A stretch of DNA of 64,000 nucleotides from Acholoe squamosa (GCA_949317995.1 OX439043.1:5386501-5450500); one strand, 5' to 3'. Shown: positions 23,015 through 35,335, numbered from the stretch's first letter. A program made the numbers and translations. The notes: a model not told the origin generated them from the letters alone.

Positions 23015-23090
23015 TGACTCTGTGGCCTAACTAGTAGCAGCGCTGGATGTACTACCGGAGGGTTGGTAGTTCAACCCGATACAAACCTCC
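23015..23090 (+). repeat. tRNA-like SINE head
   Basis: An A-box-like TGGCCTAACTAGTAGCAGCG is followed about 45 bp later by a B-box-like GGTAGTTCAACCCGATAC. No cloverleaf can be drawn convincingly, so it is probably an old SINE fragment. Confidence 0.35.
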
Positions 23091-23267
23091 CACGTCTGGC
23101 CAGTCATCAACCTAACCCTTTAAGGACTTTAGCCATTTAGGGATAGCATGAAATGTCTCCCATTTCAAGCAAGTTCAAGAAATATTTACTAATTTATTTT
23201 ACCGTTTACCTTGCGTATGAGGTGCTCCTCCAGCTCCACTGGTTTTTGATTAAGGATAACTCTGTCT

Positions 23268-24903
23268 CTTGAGCTATAGAAGTCTAGCAAAAACGGTTTT
23301 TGGACATATGGACCCCCGTATGTATGAGGAAAAACAGCCTCCTGGAGGCTGTTTCATCGCATTTATTCAACAGGGACGTCCGTATTTGTAAATATGGACG
23401 CCCATATTTGGGTTTTAAGGTCCGTATTTGAACACCACCTGCCCCCTGCCCCCTCCGCATTTAAAATACAGACCCTAGAAGCCGAATACAGACATAGATA
23501 TTTACAAATACAGATGTCCATGTTTGCAACATGGACGTCCATGATTGTTTAATAAGTGCTGTAAGGGTGAAACGGCCTCCTGCCCTATGTACACCCTCCA
23601 TTTAAATGCAGACCCTAAAGAAAAGTTGGACGTCTATACATTAACGGTAGGGAAGGTGGCGTTCAAGTACGGACCTGCAGTTTTCAAATTTGGATGACCG
23701 TATTTGCAAAAATGTATGTCTGTATTTACACTATATATAAAAAGGCATTAGTTTGTCGCTGGTTCCCACCCCATTAAAATAAGCTTGAGTGCTTACCAGG
23801 AACAGATAAACCAAAAGAGGCTAGGTAAAGGTATGTTCTTTTCTCAAAGTTAACTTGATTTTTCTTTTCAAATTTAATATCTTTAACATTTCAAGGAAGA
23901 ATATTATAATACTTCTCACTTCTGTCACACTTATCTTTAGATGTAAGGGTTTATTCAAAGAAAATCTGACAATGCACAGTATTCTATCTAAAATCCGCCA
24001 TTGTTTTCTCATAAAAAAGATCACTGAAATAAATAGTTCCTATACCATGTATACATAAATGCTGCGGGACCTTACTATTATGTATCCATGCTCTTTCCCC
24101 ATAGAATTTAGATTCGGAAATATCATACAGATATCTCACCTCAAACTTTTGAAGTGGGAAACATCATGTCACTACACAGTTAAGATTTCAGCCACATTTA
24201 GGTCAAATTTCAAGGCCACAGATACAGCCACAGATTGTCAGATGGTGCCACAAGATAAGGCAGATTTTGCAGTGCTGGCAGTCTGTGGGCGACAGCGAGG
24301 GTGGGCGTGGTCGTCTCTGTGCTCCTCAAGTCCCCTCAAGTCTACAACATTGGTATTATAGTTCCAGCACCCAAAATCTGCTTGGAGAATGAGGGAAAAT
24401 GACGCGACAAGGGGTGTGGGCAGAAGAGGATCTTTTGAATGTTCCCACCAATCCAACCCATTCAGTACCTCCATTCTAAGTGAGAATTGGGTTAGAATAA
24501 AAAAAACTAGATTTATTAACACACCTGTAACTGGAACATTCTGCTGATTTTATGAAACTGCCAATTTTGTCAATGGAAGGTCGAATCATTTATTTTTCCA
24601 AGGGGATGTTTGGGCCTTCGTTTTAGCTTGAAAGTATACAATTTGTCTATTTTTTTCTCCATCTATGGGAATGTCCCGCTTAGGTAAGAAGAAATGACCT
24701 ACTCAAAGATTTCTTTTTTTTTAATTTCCACTCCCCCCCTCCCTATTACATTAAAGGTGCTCTGAATCCAGATCGTTATGTCCGTACTTTACAGTGTTGC
24801 AACCCTTTGAATTATTAAAAGGCCCTACTGAAATAATTGACACAATGAACACTCCTTTATTTTTCTTCAAAGAAAAGAAAACCATTACATTTTTCATGTA
24901 TAT
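23268..24903 (+). repeat. Interspersed 1.6-kb repeat, copy B
   Basis: Uninterrupted counterpart of 15760-21478. It preserves the unoccupied target sites of the elements at 16113-19863 and 20818-21094. It carries the same gene-like tail (24059-24500), frameshifted, and a small deletion near 23645. Confidence 0.85.
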
Positions 24904-24934
24904 CCATTATTAGAAGACAGATTGCTTGGAAATA

Positions 24935-25135
24935 CAGATCTGGGTATATGCTGGGCTTCTTTGTTCCTTGATGAATGCTGGGCTTCATGTGCCTCCTTAT
25001 CGAAACAATGTGAAGAATGTTGGGCCTCCATGTCCCTCCTCATAGAAACAATTCGACGAATGCTGGGCTTTAAGTCCCTCCATTCCAGTACAGCACACAA
25101 ATAACTTGACGAATACTGGGCTTCACATCCCCTAC
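24935..25135. repeat. Short tandem array, about 57-bp unit
   Basis: GAATGCTGGGCTTCATGT and a following CCCTCC block recur about four times with substitutions. On the minus strand the array encodes EAQHSS-like repeats, which I take as chance. Confidence 0.6.
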
Positions 25136-25139
25136 CCCT

Positions 25140-26205
25140 CAATAACTGCAGGCCATCTCCCTCCTGAAATTTGAAAAAAAAGGTGCATTAAAATCATTAA
25201 CAATGAGCCTCCCCCTCTCGATGACAGTCAAAATCTTTTGCCTCTCCCCCCCACCTCTGCTGGATATCTTTCCCTCCTCTGTACTGGCTTTTTAGCTAAA
25301 TAGGTTTTTTTTACGCACCCCTTCAAGAGCAGTCAAAACTTTTTTACAGCCCCTCCCCCCTTAGGGGTCTGAAATTTTTACGTGGGGGCATAAAAAATCC
25401 TAAGGTGGGGCGTAAAAAATATTGGGGTAGAATGCACTTTAACAGGCGTTGCTACAGAGCCCGTTAAAGTGCATATGTTCTAAATCTTGAACCCTCATTT
25501 TTAGCAAAAAAAACTAGCGTGATACTTTGGATAAAAAAAGCTAAAGATGCCTCCATGCCTCTGGCCCCAGGGAACCGTAATAATATTGACTGCTGTCGAG
25601 GAGGGGGGTGAAATTTTTTTGTTTACCTCCCCCCCACTTATTCCGTAAGACCACAAACTGCCAATGTTGGGGGGAGGGGGCGTTTAGATCTACCCATATA
25701 CAGTGGCGTTTTGATATAATGTAAAACGGTAGGCATACTAATCATAAACTGTTTAAATAGACCAGAATAGACACATGGCATGCTTTTTGAAGGCGGTGGG
25801 GTACATATTCAACATCAAAATTCAAATTGTCGTTGGCAGTTATGATCCCTTTCAATAAAAGACATCCAGATTTAACCAATATTACAAGATATACAGCCTA
25901 AAACTGCATTGTTGCAGTGACAGAAAGCACTCATGATTGTGTTTACGAGCTTGATTTGTCTATGAGGGTTACGATCCCTCTGATATTGACACAAATACTA
26001 CACCATCTCACCTTTTTTTGGCATCACCATTTTTAGCAGGTCACGATCCAAATCAGCAAAACTACCTAAATAAGTAACACAAATCAAATAAGCACATAGA
26101 TATATGAGTTTGATCAAATTATTCCAGAATCTGATATATTTGACCTAATTCATCATTACACTCCCTGCCCTGCAAATTGTCGTGATTCCTCGTCAACCTG
26201 TGTGA
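25140..26205. other. Noncoding stretch with C/G tracts
   Basis: Several poly-C and poly-G runs occur between 25200 and 25680, together with an inverted pair ATGCACTTTAACAGGC / GCCCGTTAAAGTGCAT (25433-25480). These suggest a degraded DNA element. No gene seen. Confidence 0.5.
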
Positions 26206-26209
26206 AGTG

Positions 26210-26940
26210 GCTCACACATGTTGCTAGATGGAACACAACGTCACTATAGCACAAGATCACCAGGAATAGCAATGGTGGTGATCACATGGCCTCACCTCAG
26301 ATGACGCGGATGGTGATCACTCAGACTCACCAGGGATGGCGACGCAGGTGATCACTTACCTCGCTAGATGAAACACGCACCTCGTCATAGTGCATGTTCA
26401 CCAGGGATGGCGAGGATCGTGATCACTCATCCTCACCAGGGATGGCGACATAAGTGATCACTCATCCTCACCGGGTATGGCGACATGAGTGATCACTCAC
26501 TTCGCTAGATGAGACGCACACCACGTCATAAGGCACGTTCACCACGGATGGCAAGGATCGAGATCACTCACACTCAGGGGGGATGGTCACTCAGGTGATC
26601 ACTCACCTCGCTAGATGAAACGCGTACCTCGTGATAGCACAAGTTCACCACAGATGGTGAGGATCTTGATCACTCACACTCACCAGGGATGGCGACACAA
26701 GTGATCACTCACCTCGCTAGATGAAATGCACACCATGCCATAGCGCACGTTCACCACGGTTGGCGAGGATCGTGATGACTCACACTCACCAGGAATGGCA
26801 AGGGGGTTAATCACTCACCTCACTAGATGAATCGTGCACCATGTCATAGCGCAGGTTCACCAGGGATGGCGAGAGTAGTGATCACTCAGACTCACCAGTG
26901 ATGGCGATGCTGGTGATCACTCATCTTGTTAGATGAAAAG
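26210..26940. repeat. 106-bp minisatellite with two-part unit
   Basis: CTAGATGAAAC recurs at spacings near 140, 140, 107, 105, 106 and 108. Each unit is a 71-bp part (CTCGCTAGATGAAACGC...) plus a 35-bp part (CACCAGGGATGGCGAC). The first two units carry an extra 35-bp part. The joints carry the palindrome TGATCA (GTGATCACTCAC). Confidence 0.85.
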
Positions 26941-27299
26941 CTCATGATCATCGACAATGGTAATCATGCAGCCTCACATCTGCCAGATCAATGTATGTTT
27001 TGCCCGAGAAGGTTTTGCCATATGTATCTTCCCTCTAACCACAGACAAGGTGTTCATGTAGTTATTTCCCTATGTATTTTTCCTGTAACCAGAGAAAAGG
27101 TGTTTATGGATAGTTGCTTTCATTTTAGAGATACCTCTATCTAAATTCAATTGATATTTTCTCTATATAATCTTGTTTGATTCAACTCTGTAGTATTACA
27201 TGGAAATCAGTGTGAAACAAAGCACATTTGATATGTATGGGACTTATACTTCATGCCCACACTTCCTAGATTGGCTACTTATTGAACAGTGGTGCTGTC

Positions 27300-28260
27300 T
27301 CAACAACTTTGGCAATGGTGGTGATAAGTTGCCATTCTGAGTGAGAGTGAGTGACAGATGATGCAATCCTCAGAGAGCATTGACTTGGAGTGACACAAAT
27401 TCACGCATTGAGTGAGACCAATGCTGGCAATGGTGGTGATAAGTTGCCATCCTGAGTGAGAGTGTGTGGCAGATGATGCAATCCTCAGAGAGCATTGAAT
27501 TGGAGTGACACAAATTCACGCATTGAGTGAGACCAATGCTGGCAATGGTGGTGATAAGTTGCCATCCTGAGTGAGAGTGTGTGACAGATGATGCAATCCT
27601 CAGAGAGCATTGACTTGGAGTGACCCAAATTCACGCATTGAGTGAGACCAATGTTGGCAATGGTAGTGATAAGTCGCCATTTTGTGTGAGAGTTGATGAC
27701 AGTGGTACACACTCACACAGAGAGTGACACCCATGTCAGCGACGGTGGTGATAAGTCGCCATTTTGTGAGAAGATTAACTAGGAGTGACACAAACTCACG
27801 CAGTGAGTGAGAGCCATGTGGCAATGCAGGTGAAAAGTTGCCATTCTGAGTGAGAGTTGACAGACAGTGGCACATATTGACGGAGTGAGTGAGATCCATG
27901 TTGGTGATGGTGGTGATAAGCTGCCATTCTGAGTGAGAGTTGACCGGGAGTGGTACATAATTACACAGTGAGTCAGATCCATGTTGGTGATCCTTGTGAT
28001 AAGCCGCTATTCTGAGTGAGAGTTGACAGGCAGTGGCACATACTCACGCAGTGAGTTAGATCCATGTTGGCGATGGTGGTGATAAGTCACCATGCTTTGT
28101 GAGGGATGACAAGGGGTGGCACATACTCACGCAGTGAGTGAGATCATGTTGGTGACTGTTGTGATAAATCGCCATGCCATGTGAGACTGACACACATTGG
28201 CGAAAGATGACGCAGTGAGTTATCACTCAAAAAGGAGTCACCATTGATGACCAATCATGG
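27300..28260. repeat. Minisatellite, 120-bp units grading to about 85 bp
   Basis: The first three units are almost identical and 120 bp long (GTGGTGATAAGTTGCCAT at about 27320, 27440, 27560). Later units lose an internal block (GATGATGCAATCCTC...) and diverge, with GTGGTGATAAG recurring near 27665, 27748 and 27912. Minus-strand frames such as THCVSLCHS repeats follow from the periodicity. Confidence 0.85.
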
Positions 28261-28980
28261 CGACAGATAACGACAGTTTGCTGGGTGGTGTCCTCGGTGG
28301 TCGTTCCAACCCTCGGGGGTGGATCGGCCACCTCGTACACCACGGTCGTTTAGTTTTCTCTATTTATTTGAAAGATAACTGTTTTGTGAATCCCTTGGTG
28401 TAAGTTGTTTGCATATGTGGCAACTATAAGCAAAGATATGAGTATTCAACCAAATTTAACCTAAACACAACTTTATTCATGAAAAAGTCACCCTTTCTTC
28501 CTGCATGGTGTCTACCCCTGAGTATACGTTAAATTAGTACTAAACGGCCCCAGATGCACCCTATAGGATTTCTTCAAAATGGGGTACACATAATACCTGA
28601 GATGTACCTTAAATGCGAGGTATTTGGGTATATTCTAACTAGTCAGCTTTCATTCAAAATTGGAGAATAATTATCAAGATAACCTTTGGCGGTACTCGGT
28701 CAAGATGCAGAAGAATTCATGTTCCTCCTCATTATTGCTTCTGTATGATTATAGACTCATAATATGAATGATAATAGAAACACAAAACTGGAAATGAAAA
28801 TAAACATTTGGTTTGCTGAGGTTTATTTACAGTATGATACAAACTTCTCTTTTATGTACCTTGAGTCAATATGGATCTTTCCTTGAATCATCTTGGATGT
28901 TAAAGTAAAGATGGTGAAATAATACTAATAACAACAAAAGCACCAACCTACAGATAGCAGAACAAAATATTACAAAATGT
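28261..28980. other. Noncoding stretch
   Basis: No gene, array or convincing terminal repeat seen. A short palindromic GGTGG-rich piece at 28285-28350 follows the satellite. Confidence 0.5.
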
Positions 28981-29275
28981 GCCCCAAGCATGGGCGTGTA
29001 TACTAGTTACCAAGTTGAGTCTGCATAGTTGTTATCTCTATACTAAGGAGAGGGTGTAATACTCTAGGACTGATGCTGCCCTCTGGCAGTTCTATTCCTA
29101 TGCATAGCCATTGGTGACAGAGGTGAGGGGGGACAATATGTATAGGAAATAGTTCAAAGGGTATCTGCCAGAGGGCAGCAAATATCCTTGAGTGACCAAC
29201 CCTCTCTTAGTATATGAATAACACATACACAGACTCAACTTGGTATTAAACTAGTACACACCCATGGCCCCAAGT
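28981..29275. mobile_element. Palindromic MITE, about 290 bp
   Basis: The left arm CCCCAAGCATGGGCGTGTAT and the right arm ACACACCCATGGCCCCAAG are inverted over at least 45 bp, including ACCAAGTTGAGTCTG / CAGACTCAACTTGGT. Internal pairs TGCCCTCTGGCAG / CTGCCAGAGGGCA extend the fold. No coding capacity. Confidence 0.75.
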
Positions 29276-29300
29276 GAACTACATCAACCATATGTATTAT

Positions 29301-29546
29301 AACCTTCACGGGCCGCTAATGCATCGTGTCGATTGGTTGTCAAGATGCATGAATGCAGCGCTGGTGAGTGTGCAGTGCTGTTGTTTAATACGCCAGGGCT
29401 GCATTCATTGATGCATCATGCCATGTGAGATTGATACAGCCCTGAAGGGTCGGCATGATGCATCAATGAAGTGCTGGCGAGCAGTCTTGCCACCACATCA
29501 TTGGTGCACCATGACGACCCATGGGCATGATGCACTCCTGTATCAG
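29301..29546. mobile_element. Foldback element, right end truncated
   Basis: Begins AACCTTCACGGGCCGCTAAT and breaks off after GCACTCCTGTATCAG, lacking the expected closing GGCCCTTAAAGGGTT. Confidence 0.75.
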
Positions 29547-31030
29547 TTCAAACACAACCCATGCCGTGAAGTGCAACACAAAACACATGAAAGACCCTGT
29601 CAGTTCTTCAATACAGTGAAAACTGTAAAATTAATCCAATATACGTAAACTTTAATGACTTCTCCAAGCAGTGGGTATTCATATAATCACTATAGTCTGG
29701 AATATGCAAAGTGATATTGGAATTAATATCCGGTGCTTAAATATATATCCCAAATAAGCGCTAGTCTCAAATTATAAGCGCTATTTATGCAGTGATCCTG
29801 TAAGTAATATCATACACTAAAATCTCAATTAAGCGCTATAGATCTATACAGCGAAAAAGAGGTGACTTTTCAGAAATGTTGTTCATAAGGTTTTTGGGCT
29901 TTTCTCAAACTGTTAAACTACTGAGAACATGATGTAAGTTGCATGCACTCTAAAGAACAACTGTTAAATCTACCAGGGATCTTCATAAAACTGAACTACT
30001 GTAATTGTATTGCAGTGAACCAGTGTAGTTTCTACAATGAAGCCACAGATGGCAGTACAGTGGTACAAGTACTTTTCCGTGAAAATAACGAGCGATCTCT
30101 AGCAACTGAGGGACAAGGATTTTGCTGTTTTGACATTTTTTACAGTGTGTGCACATGGCAGAGTTATAAACATTTAGCCAAAAGAGGTCTATTTATTTAT
30201 GAAAAATTCTCCCTTGCTTGCCATATGAACGTGATAGTATTATACAAGAGCAGGGGGCAAAAGCTGCTAATGAATTGTGCAATGGCAATGTGGGGAGGAA
30301 GGGGGATATAAGAAGCTATATTTCAAAGAGTTACAAAAATAATGATAATACCACACCTGCTTTAATGGTTGAAGCTTATACACTAAACCTAACTCTATTT
30401 GATCAGTGTAGAAAGTGAATGGAAGGGACTGAATCTAAAACACACCTAGCACATAATAGACATATATTAGAGACAATTATCTTATGATAAGATGCCTACC
30501 TGGGCTTAGCCTCTTAGCATGCATTGGACTGCAGGTCTATAATTTCTCAACAACTCCTCTTGAATTTCTTTATTTCTTTGTATGTAGCAAACTATTTTCC
30601 TTTATTTGAAAATCTGTGCATTTTTTTTTTGATTATGTTGACCAAGATGAGAAAGAATGTCCTTCAAAAATAGAATAGGGTCATTTTGATCACAGATTCT
30701 CTGCGAACATGATAAATATTTATTGTATGTTCTTCCTCTCTCTCTCTTTTTATAAACCAAAGTGGTTGTACGCGTTCTTGTGTTATTCATTTAGTGACAC
30801 ACACTAATTAATTCTTTGCCCTTCTTCATTTTACTGTCTATCATTGTTGGTTAATTGTAAATTAAGTAGGGGTTATTAATAAATATCATCGACTGAATAC
30901 ATGAAAAACTATTTTACTAAAGGTTACTCTGATTCGATTTCCTTTAAGTTCTCTCCTCTCAGACATCTCAAAGGGCTTTTAAAGTTCAATAACTATTGTC
31001 AAAGAGACTGTAACAGAATGAATTATTTAT
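29547..31030. other. Noncoding stretch, no gene supported
   Basis: Holds a partial copy of the 'ataagcgct' repeat at 29715-29840. Frames reach 122 codons (29943-30311) without motif or splice support. I see nothing else. Confidence 0.45.
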
Positions 31031-31043
31031 CTTTATTCATTGT

Positions 31044-31286
31044 TTATTGTGCATTATAAGTTCCTCCATTTTGTGATAGTCTCCGTGCGAGTTGTAGCAG
31101 TAGGTCCGCCCGGGAGGCGGCCACACGTCTGGCCTCACTGTGCATACGCTGCATAGAAACACGCTTCCTCCGACGACATCCAAAACGCTTACAGAAAAGG
31201 TCAAGGTCACAGTAGCAGCGCTCACGTTTGTTACGAGACTCACGTTCTCCATCTTCCAAATCAATCTCACTCCCTTCGCCGTCCAT
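31044..31286 (-). CDS. Candidate terminal exon of a secreted cysteine-peptide precursor
   Basis: An 80-residue phase-0 exon follows a good acceptor (TTTCTCTTTCCAG, ending 31287). Its order is an acidic segment (EGSEIDLEDGE), furin-type RNKR, the peptide ERCYCDLDLFCKRFGC, furin-type RRKR, then a basic amphipathic tail (ADLLLQLARRL) and TAA. Four cysteines in CxC-x5-C-x4-C spacing, framed by convertase sites, are what one expects of a processed neuropeptide or hormone. The CxC-x-C-x-C order recalls endothelin-like peptides and also the CYCD core of somatomedin-B domains, but the spacing fits neither exactly. AATAAA signals overlap the stop (31042-31047) and follow at 31032-31037. Exon 1 is probably at 49744-49998, with matching phase. 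Confidence 0.5.
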   Translation of the reverse strand: MDGEGSEIDLEDGERESRNKRERCYCDLDLFCKRFGCRRRKRVSMQRMHSEARRVAASRADLLLQLARRLSQNGGTYNAQ

Positions 31287-31868
31287 CTGGAAAGAGAAAA
31301 CATAATTGTCTGTGTCAGAAAAGTAATGTCTAATTGTGGTTGCACTGTCTGGGGTCACAGGATAGTTATTGAGCGCAGATTAGAGAATAGACAATGAATT
31401 TCTCTACATCAAGACTGCCTATAATGCACAGATGCACCTCAGTCAAAATGTGAAGAAGGAGTTGTCTATTATCTTTATAAAATGTTGTATATTTCTTTCC
31501 AAACAATCGAGTACCCAATCAAGGTATGGCTATACCTGGCATCAAGACCAATTTATGGCCCTTGAATCCCTTGACTTATCTACATCCACCATGACCTTGC
31601 TCAGGCTCGCGCTACCTATGATGCACTCAAGGTCACTTCTGTTGTGCAGCGGAGCACTAACAGACATTTTATGAAGGCAAATATATGCATGTCAAGCTGG
31701 GTGATATTTAGCAAAAGCATTGTAAGGTGCATTGTATAGTATACATGTTCATTTTCAGTGGTTGGCAGCCAATAACACCTGGGCTGATGGAAGCATACAT
31801 TATGATGCTGTCAGAAAGGCATTTCACAATAATGTTAATAACACTATTGAGAAGGTTCTGGCTCTACC

Positions 31869-32337
31869 CACCCTTTGAAGGCTGCTAATGCATTAATGCA
31901 TCACAACCATCGGAAGTTGTGATGCATGAAACTAACTCAACAGGGCTACATTCATGCATCAGGGGGCGTGTGGATGGGGGGTCCCCCATGTCACATGTCG
32001 ATTTAGAAAATGGTCATGGCACTTGTCACTTAAATCCCCATGTCCCATGTGACCTCTAAGAGCCTATCCTGTCCCATGTCGAATTTAAGAAAGCACCTAT
32101 GTCATGTCACTAATTGTTTTGCCTCATGTCACTAAGGCCCATGTCACATGTCGATTTTAAGAAATGGCCATGTCACCATACCCATCTCATGTCAGCCATA
32201 CAGAACTGATACATTCCCGCAGGGTCAGCACGATGCTCCAATGAGGTGTGGGTGAGCAGAGTCACCGGCATTTTATCTGATGCATCATGCTGACCAATGG
32301 GCATGATGCACTCCTCCATTAGAGACCTGTAAAGAGC
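31869..32337. mobile_element. Foldback element with about 240-bp insertion
   Basis: The ends CCCTTTGAAGGCTGCTAATG and GCACTCCTCCATTAGAGACC bracket a separate block (31963-32205). That block is built of repeated CATGTCACATGTCGATTT words and starts with a G-rich run. Confidence 0.7.
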
Positions 32338-32732
32338 TAGTCATGCACATGCGTGTTAAGAGGTCTAATGAGTCCACCCCTTGGAGCTTCCCATGACGTC
32401 ATACAGCTGCATATGACAAGCGTATTGCTTCTCCATTTGATAACACATGCTTTATTAATATGGTTTATCATGTAGATCCAATATGGATTATTGCTCTTGA
32501 CATTGTGTGTTTTCTTGTTTCTGGTCACATACTCACTCCAAAGCCCCATGCCCATTTGTATGGGGTACTTTTGGTTCCTATATTTTCAAGTTCCTAAATC
32601 TCTAATACAACACAAGTGATTAGACATGTCTCAAATTGAATTCACCTAAAAGTAAACATGTTGAACTCATTTTCAGATACAATGCAGGTCTCAAGGTTCT
32701 TTATTTGATATGCTACTCCACTAGGGGAACAC

Positions 32733-33394
32733 ATTAACCCTTTAAGGTGCTCTAATGCTAGAGGGCATCATGCCCATTGGTCAGCATGATGCACAAATGA
32801 AGTGTTGCTGCCTGGGGGGCACTCTCTATGTAATGTATACACATATGTGCGGCTGGCAAGGGTACTTTTTCAAGGAAAAGTCCCTAGCAAGCCTTCTGTT
32901 TCAGCCACAAATGTCCCTAGCAAGCCTCCTGTTTCAGCCACAAATGTCCCTAGCAAGTGTCAACTTTCAGCAAAACACCCCGGTTTACGTGGGAAATTCC
33001 GAAATTTTCATGGAGATCAGCACAGTTTTCATGAAAATAGCATGAACTAAATTCAACCTTCTCCCTAATCAGTGTAAATTTAAGACAGTTTAAAATACAT
33101 CTACGATTATTGAGTCAAAAGTGCCCTAGCAAGGGTAGGCTTTCGGAGAAAAACCCTGTGACCGAGTGCCCTAGCAAGGGTAAGGGTTGTCATGGGTTCA
33201 GCCACACACCTGTATAAAAAAAAATTGAAGTGCCCCCCCCCCCCGGGTGGTGCCGAGTCTGCTCACCAGCACCTCAGCGGTGCATCACGCTGACCCTCCA
33301 GGAGTGTATCGTCTGTTACTCACTAGGACTGCATTCAAGCATCATGACGATCAATGGGCTTGATGCATTACTGTATTAGTGACCCTCAAAGGGT
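32733..33394. mobile_element. Foldback element interrupted by a GGGGGGCAC MITE
   Basis: The left end is TTAACCCTTTAAGGTGCTCT and the right end TTAGTGACCCTCAAAGGGT. The fold is split by 32814-33244. Confidence 0.75.
32814..33244. mobile_element. MITE nested in foldback element
   Basis: It begins GGGGGGCACTCTC and ends GAAGTGCCCCCCCCCCCC, an inverted pair with G/C-run ends. Inside, TCCCTAGCAAGCCT recurs three times at about 40-bp spacing, with inverted relatives near 33120-33185. Confidence 0.65.
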
Positions 33395-33434
33395 GAGTAG
33401 ATATAGTGATTCAGGAGTTTTGTTAGTAATATTA

Positions 33435-33540
33435 TTTAGCATTCATGAAAGCATCATAATATATGGGCCTTAATCCAAAGCGGGTACAAGCGGCATTGAA
33501 TGCCAATCATATGCATTAGCAGATATTAAAGGGTTCAGAA
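33435..33540. mobile_element. Degenerate foldback remnant
   Basis: Only the right-end signature GCATTAGCAGATATTAAAGG and scattered GCATCAT words remain. Confidence 0.4.
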
Positions 33541-33651
33541 GTTGTTTGTGTGATTGGGTGATGGTATCTGAGAGTCCTCTCAGACAGAAGAGAAGGGACA
33601 ATCAGGGAGTGGTCTCAGCTCACAGACCCCGCTCAGGTAAGTGATACGCCA

Positions 33652-34013
33652 GGAGGGTGTTGCTCCTATTGTAAAAAGAGCTGTGAGTATGTACCCTCTT
33701 TTCTAAACAAGTCATGCACTGCTTCACCATTCAACTTGCACTCACCACATTAGTCTGAAAAGTCACCTGCCTTGTTTAAAATAGAGAGAGCTGCGCTACC
33801 AGGTACCTACTCATGTCACACACTCTATAGTATATTTTACTGACTGACTTCTCCCAACTAGGTTCCTACTCAAATCCCCCTTTTTTAGCACCATACTTGA
33901 ATGACCATTTTTAAGCAACAACAGGGACAAGTTATAGCTACATGAAAAGAAAGGACTGGAAATGAGGGCATTTTTAGCCAGCTCTTCCATTTACTATAGG
34001 AGCAACACCCTCC
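33652..34013 (+). mobile_element. 362-bp MITE, copy 1
   Basis: Ends GGAGGGTGTTGCTCCTAT and ATAGGAGCAACACCCTCC are inverted. The sequence is nearly identical along its whole length to 43721-44082, which has the same length. No coding capacity. Confidence 0.85.
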
Positions 34014-34061
34014 AGATACACTTAATCATCCAAGTATTGTAGTGGCCCCTTTTTAAGGGAT

Positions 34062-34191
34062 GGTTTCCACTGCCTTGGTCGGCTCCATTATATCGGTCGG
34101 CTGTTTTTTTTGTTAATTCAATTATTTCTAAGTTATGCAAAGTATAGAAAGGATTAGCCAAAATTCGGCCGACTGACGGCAGTGGAATACC
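34062..34191. mobile_element. Short MITE with TTCCACTGCC ends
   Basis: GGTTTCCACTGCC and GGCAGTGGAATACC are inverted termini 130 bp apart, with a second inner pair TCGGCTG / CGGCCGA. Confidence 0.55.
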
Positions 34192-34433
34192 TGCTTAATC
34201 CTTTAACTTTTCCCCATACATTTGCCGTATGAAATTCAGTGGGATTAGCAGAAAATGGAACCGACGGATGTGGTAATAGATTTCAGCTTGTGATTGCCCT
34301 GGGTTACATGAGATCTCCTCTCTATTTGAAGCTTTAAGATGTATGAAAAATTAAAATTTTCTGAGACCTGCGCTAATCTGAGAACCTGCGCTAAAACAGG
34401 CTACTAAAGGACTTCTCGTCTTTCCATAGTATC

Positions 34434-34745
34434 CATAGTGCATTAATACATCTTATAACACGGCTGGGCAAAGTCATAGTGCATTATCCAAAATGCTGCA
34501 TTCTGATTGGCTGATTTACCATGCATTAGCTAGATGGATAATGCACTCCCAGAAAAGGAGTAGAAAACCTGTAGACTTCACAATTGACATTCATGTGCTG
34601 TCAGGTGGCTGATGGGTGATTTTTTTCTGTTTTATAACGGGAATAATGCACTTGGTCATGGCTGTGGTCATGCTCTAGACTGTATTGAGACATCGAGGGG
34701 CCTTATAGAGCACTACCACAGCCATGCCCCGTGCATTATTCCCTA
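34434..34745. repeat. Palindromic repeat with GTGCATTAT arms
   Basis: Inverted pairs AATAATGCACTTGGTCATGG / CCATGCCCCGTGCATTATT (34638-34741) and AGTGCATTATCC / GGATAATGCACT (34480-34548) make two adjacent folds. Confidence 0.6.
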
Positions 34746-34949
34746 AATAACCTTTGGTTGTTGTGCTGCATGAATGTAACCCTGAATGAACTCACCCGTG
34801 CTGCATTTAAGACACAAGCCACTTGTTGAGAAAATCAGCAACGGCTTGTACTATATTGTATCCCCCGTGACACAATTTCCCTCCAATAGAACATTGAATG
34901 ATTAAGGGCTTTTCTGCTCAATAGGTGTTTTTTCCACCCAATGGAACCT

Positions 34950-35335
34950 AACTCCTCAATCGGATTTTCCTCATGGCACTGAGCGGTCAAAATAACTACC
35001 AGGTAACTGTGACCCTTAGCCTCACCCTGCCATTGTCTGCATAATGCCTAGTGGGCGAACAACACCTCTACCTCTCAATGCTCCATTGAGGGAGATATTG
35101 TGCTTTCAGGATATCACATTTGCTCGCATCATGGGTACTTTAGTGGCGCATATAAGCTCATTGATTTCATTCCCATTTATCCCCAGGGCTTATAAATATG
35201 AGACAGGTGCTTATTTGAATACTCTTTTTAGTGCTTCCTAATAAGTTCAGTGACCCTGTAGGCACGGCACTTATACGAGACCAGCGCTCATTTGAGACCC
35301 CGGTGCTAAAATGGGCCATTACGGTATGATGCACT
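34950..35335. repeat. Two interspersed repeats
   Basis: 34950-35115 resembles 62385-62530 (CATGGCA, a CAACACCT block, CTCCATTGAG). 35195-35335 is a member of a family also at 43075-43190, 50690-50868 and 51160-51268 (GCTTATTTGAATACT, GAGACCCCGG). Confidence 0.6.

Larger units (their letters stand above)
21479..23266. other. Noncoding stretch between repeat copies
   Basis: Contains poly-G runs at 22030-22057 and a strong hairpin at 22284-22371. A weak tRNA-like promoter pair lies at 23015-23085 (TGGCCTAACTAGTAGCAGCG, then TAGTTCAACCC). No gene seen. Confidence 0.5.

Noticed and set aside
29943-30311. 122-residue plus-strand frame
   Set aside because: No recognisable motif, signal or splice context, in A/T-rich sequence where such length can arise by chance.
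31044-31286. Naming the peptide an endothelin
   Set aside because: Endothelin spacing is CxC-x7-C-x3-C and lacks the GC-RRKR end seen here; only a loose resemblance.
31037-31345. Second minus-strand frame over the cysteine-peptide exon
   Set aside because: It runs through the same bases without the acceptor-compatible start, convertase sites or cysteine pattern order.
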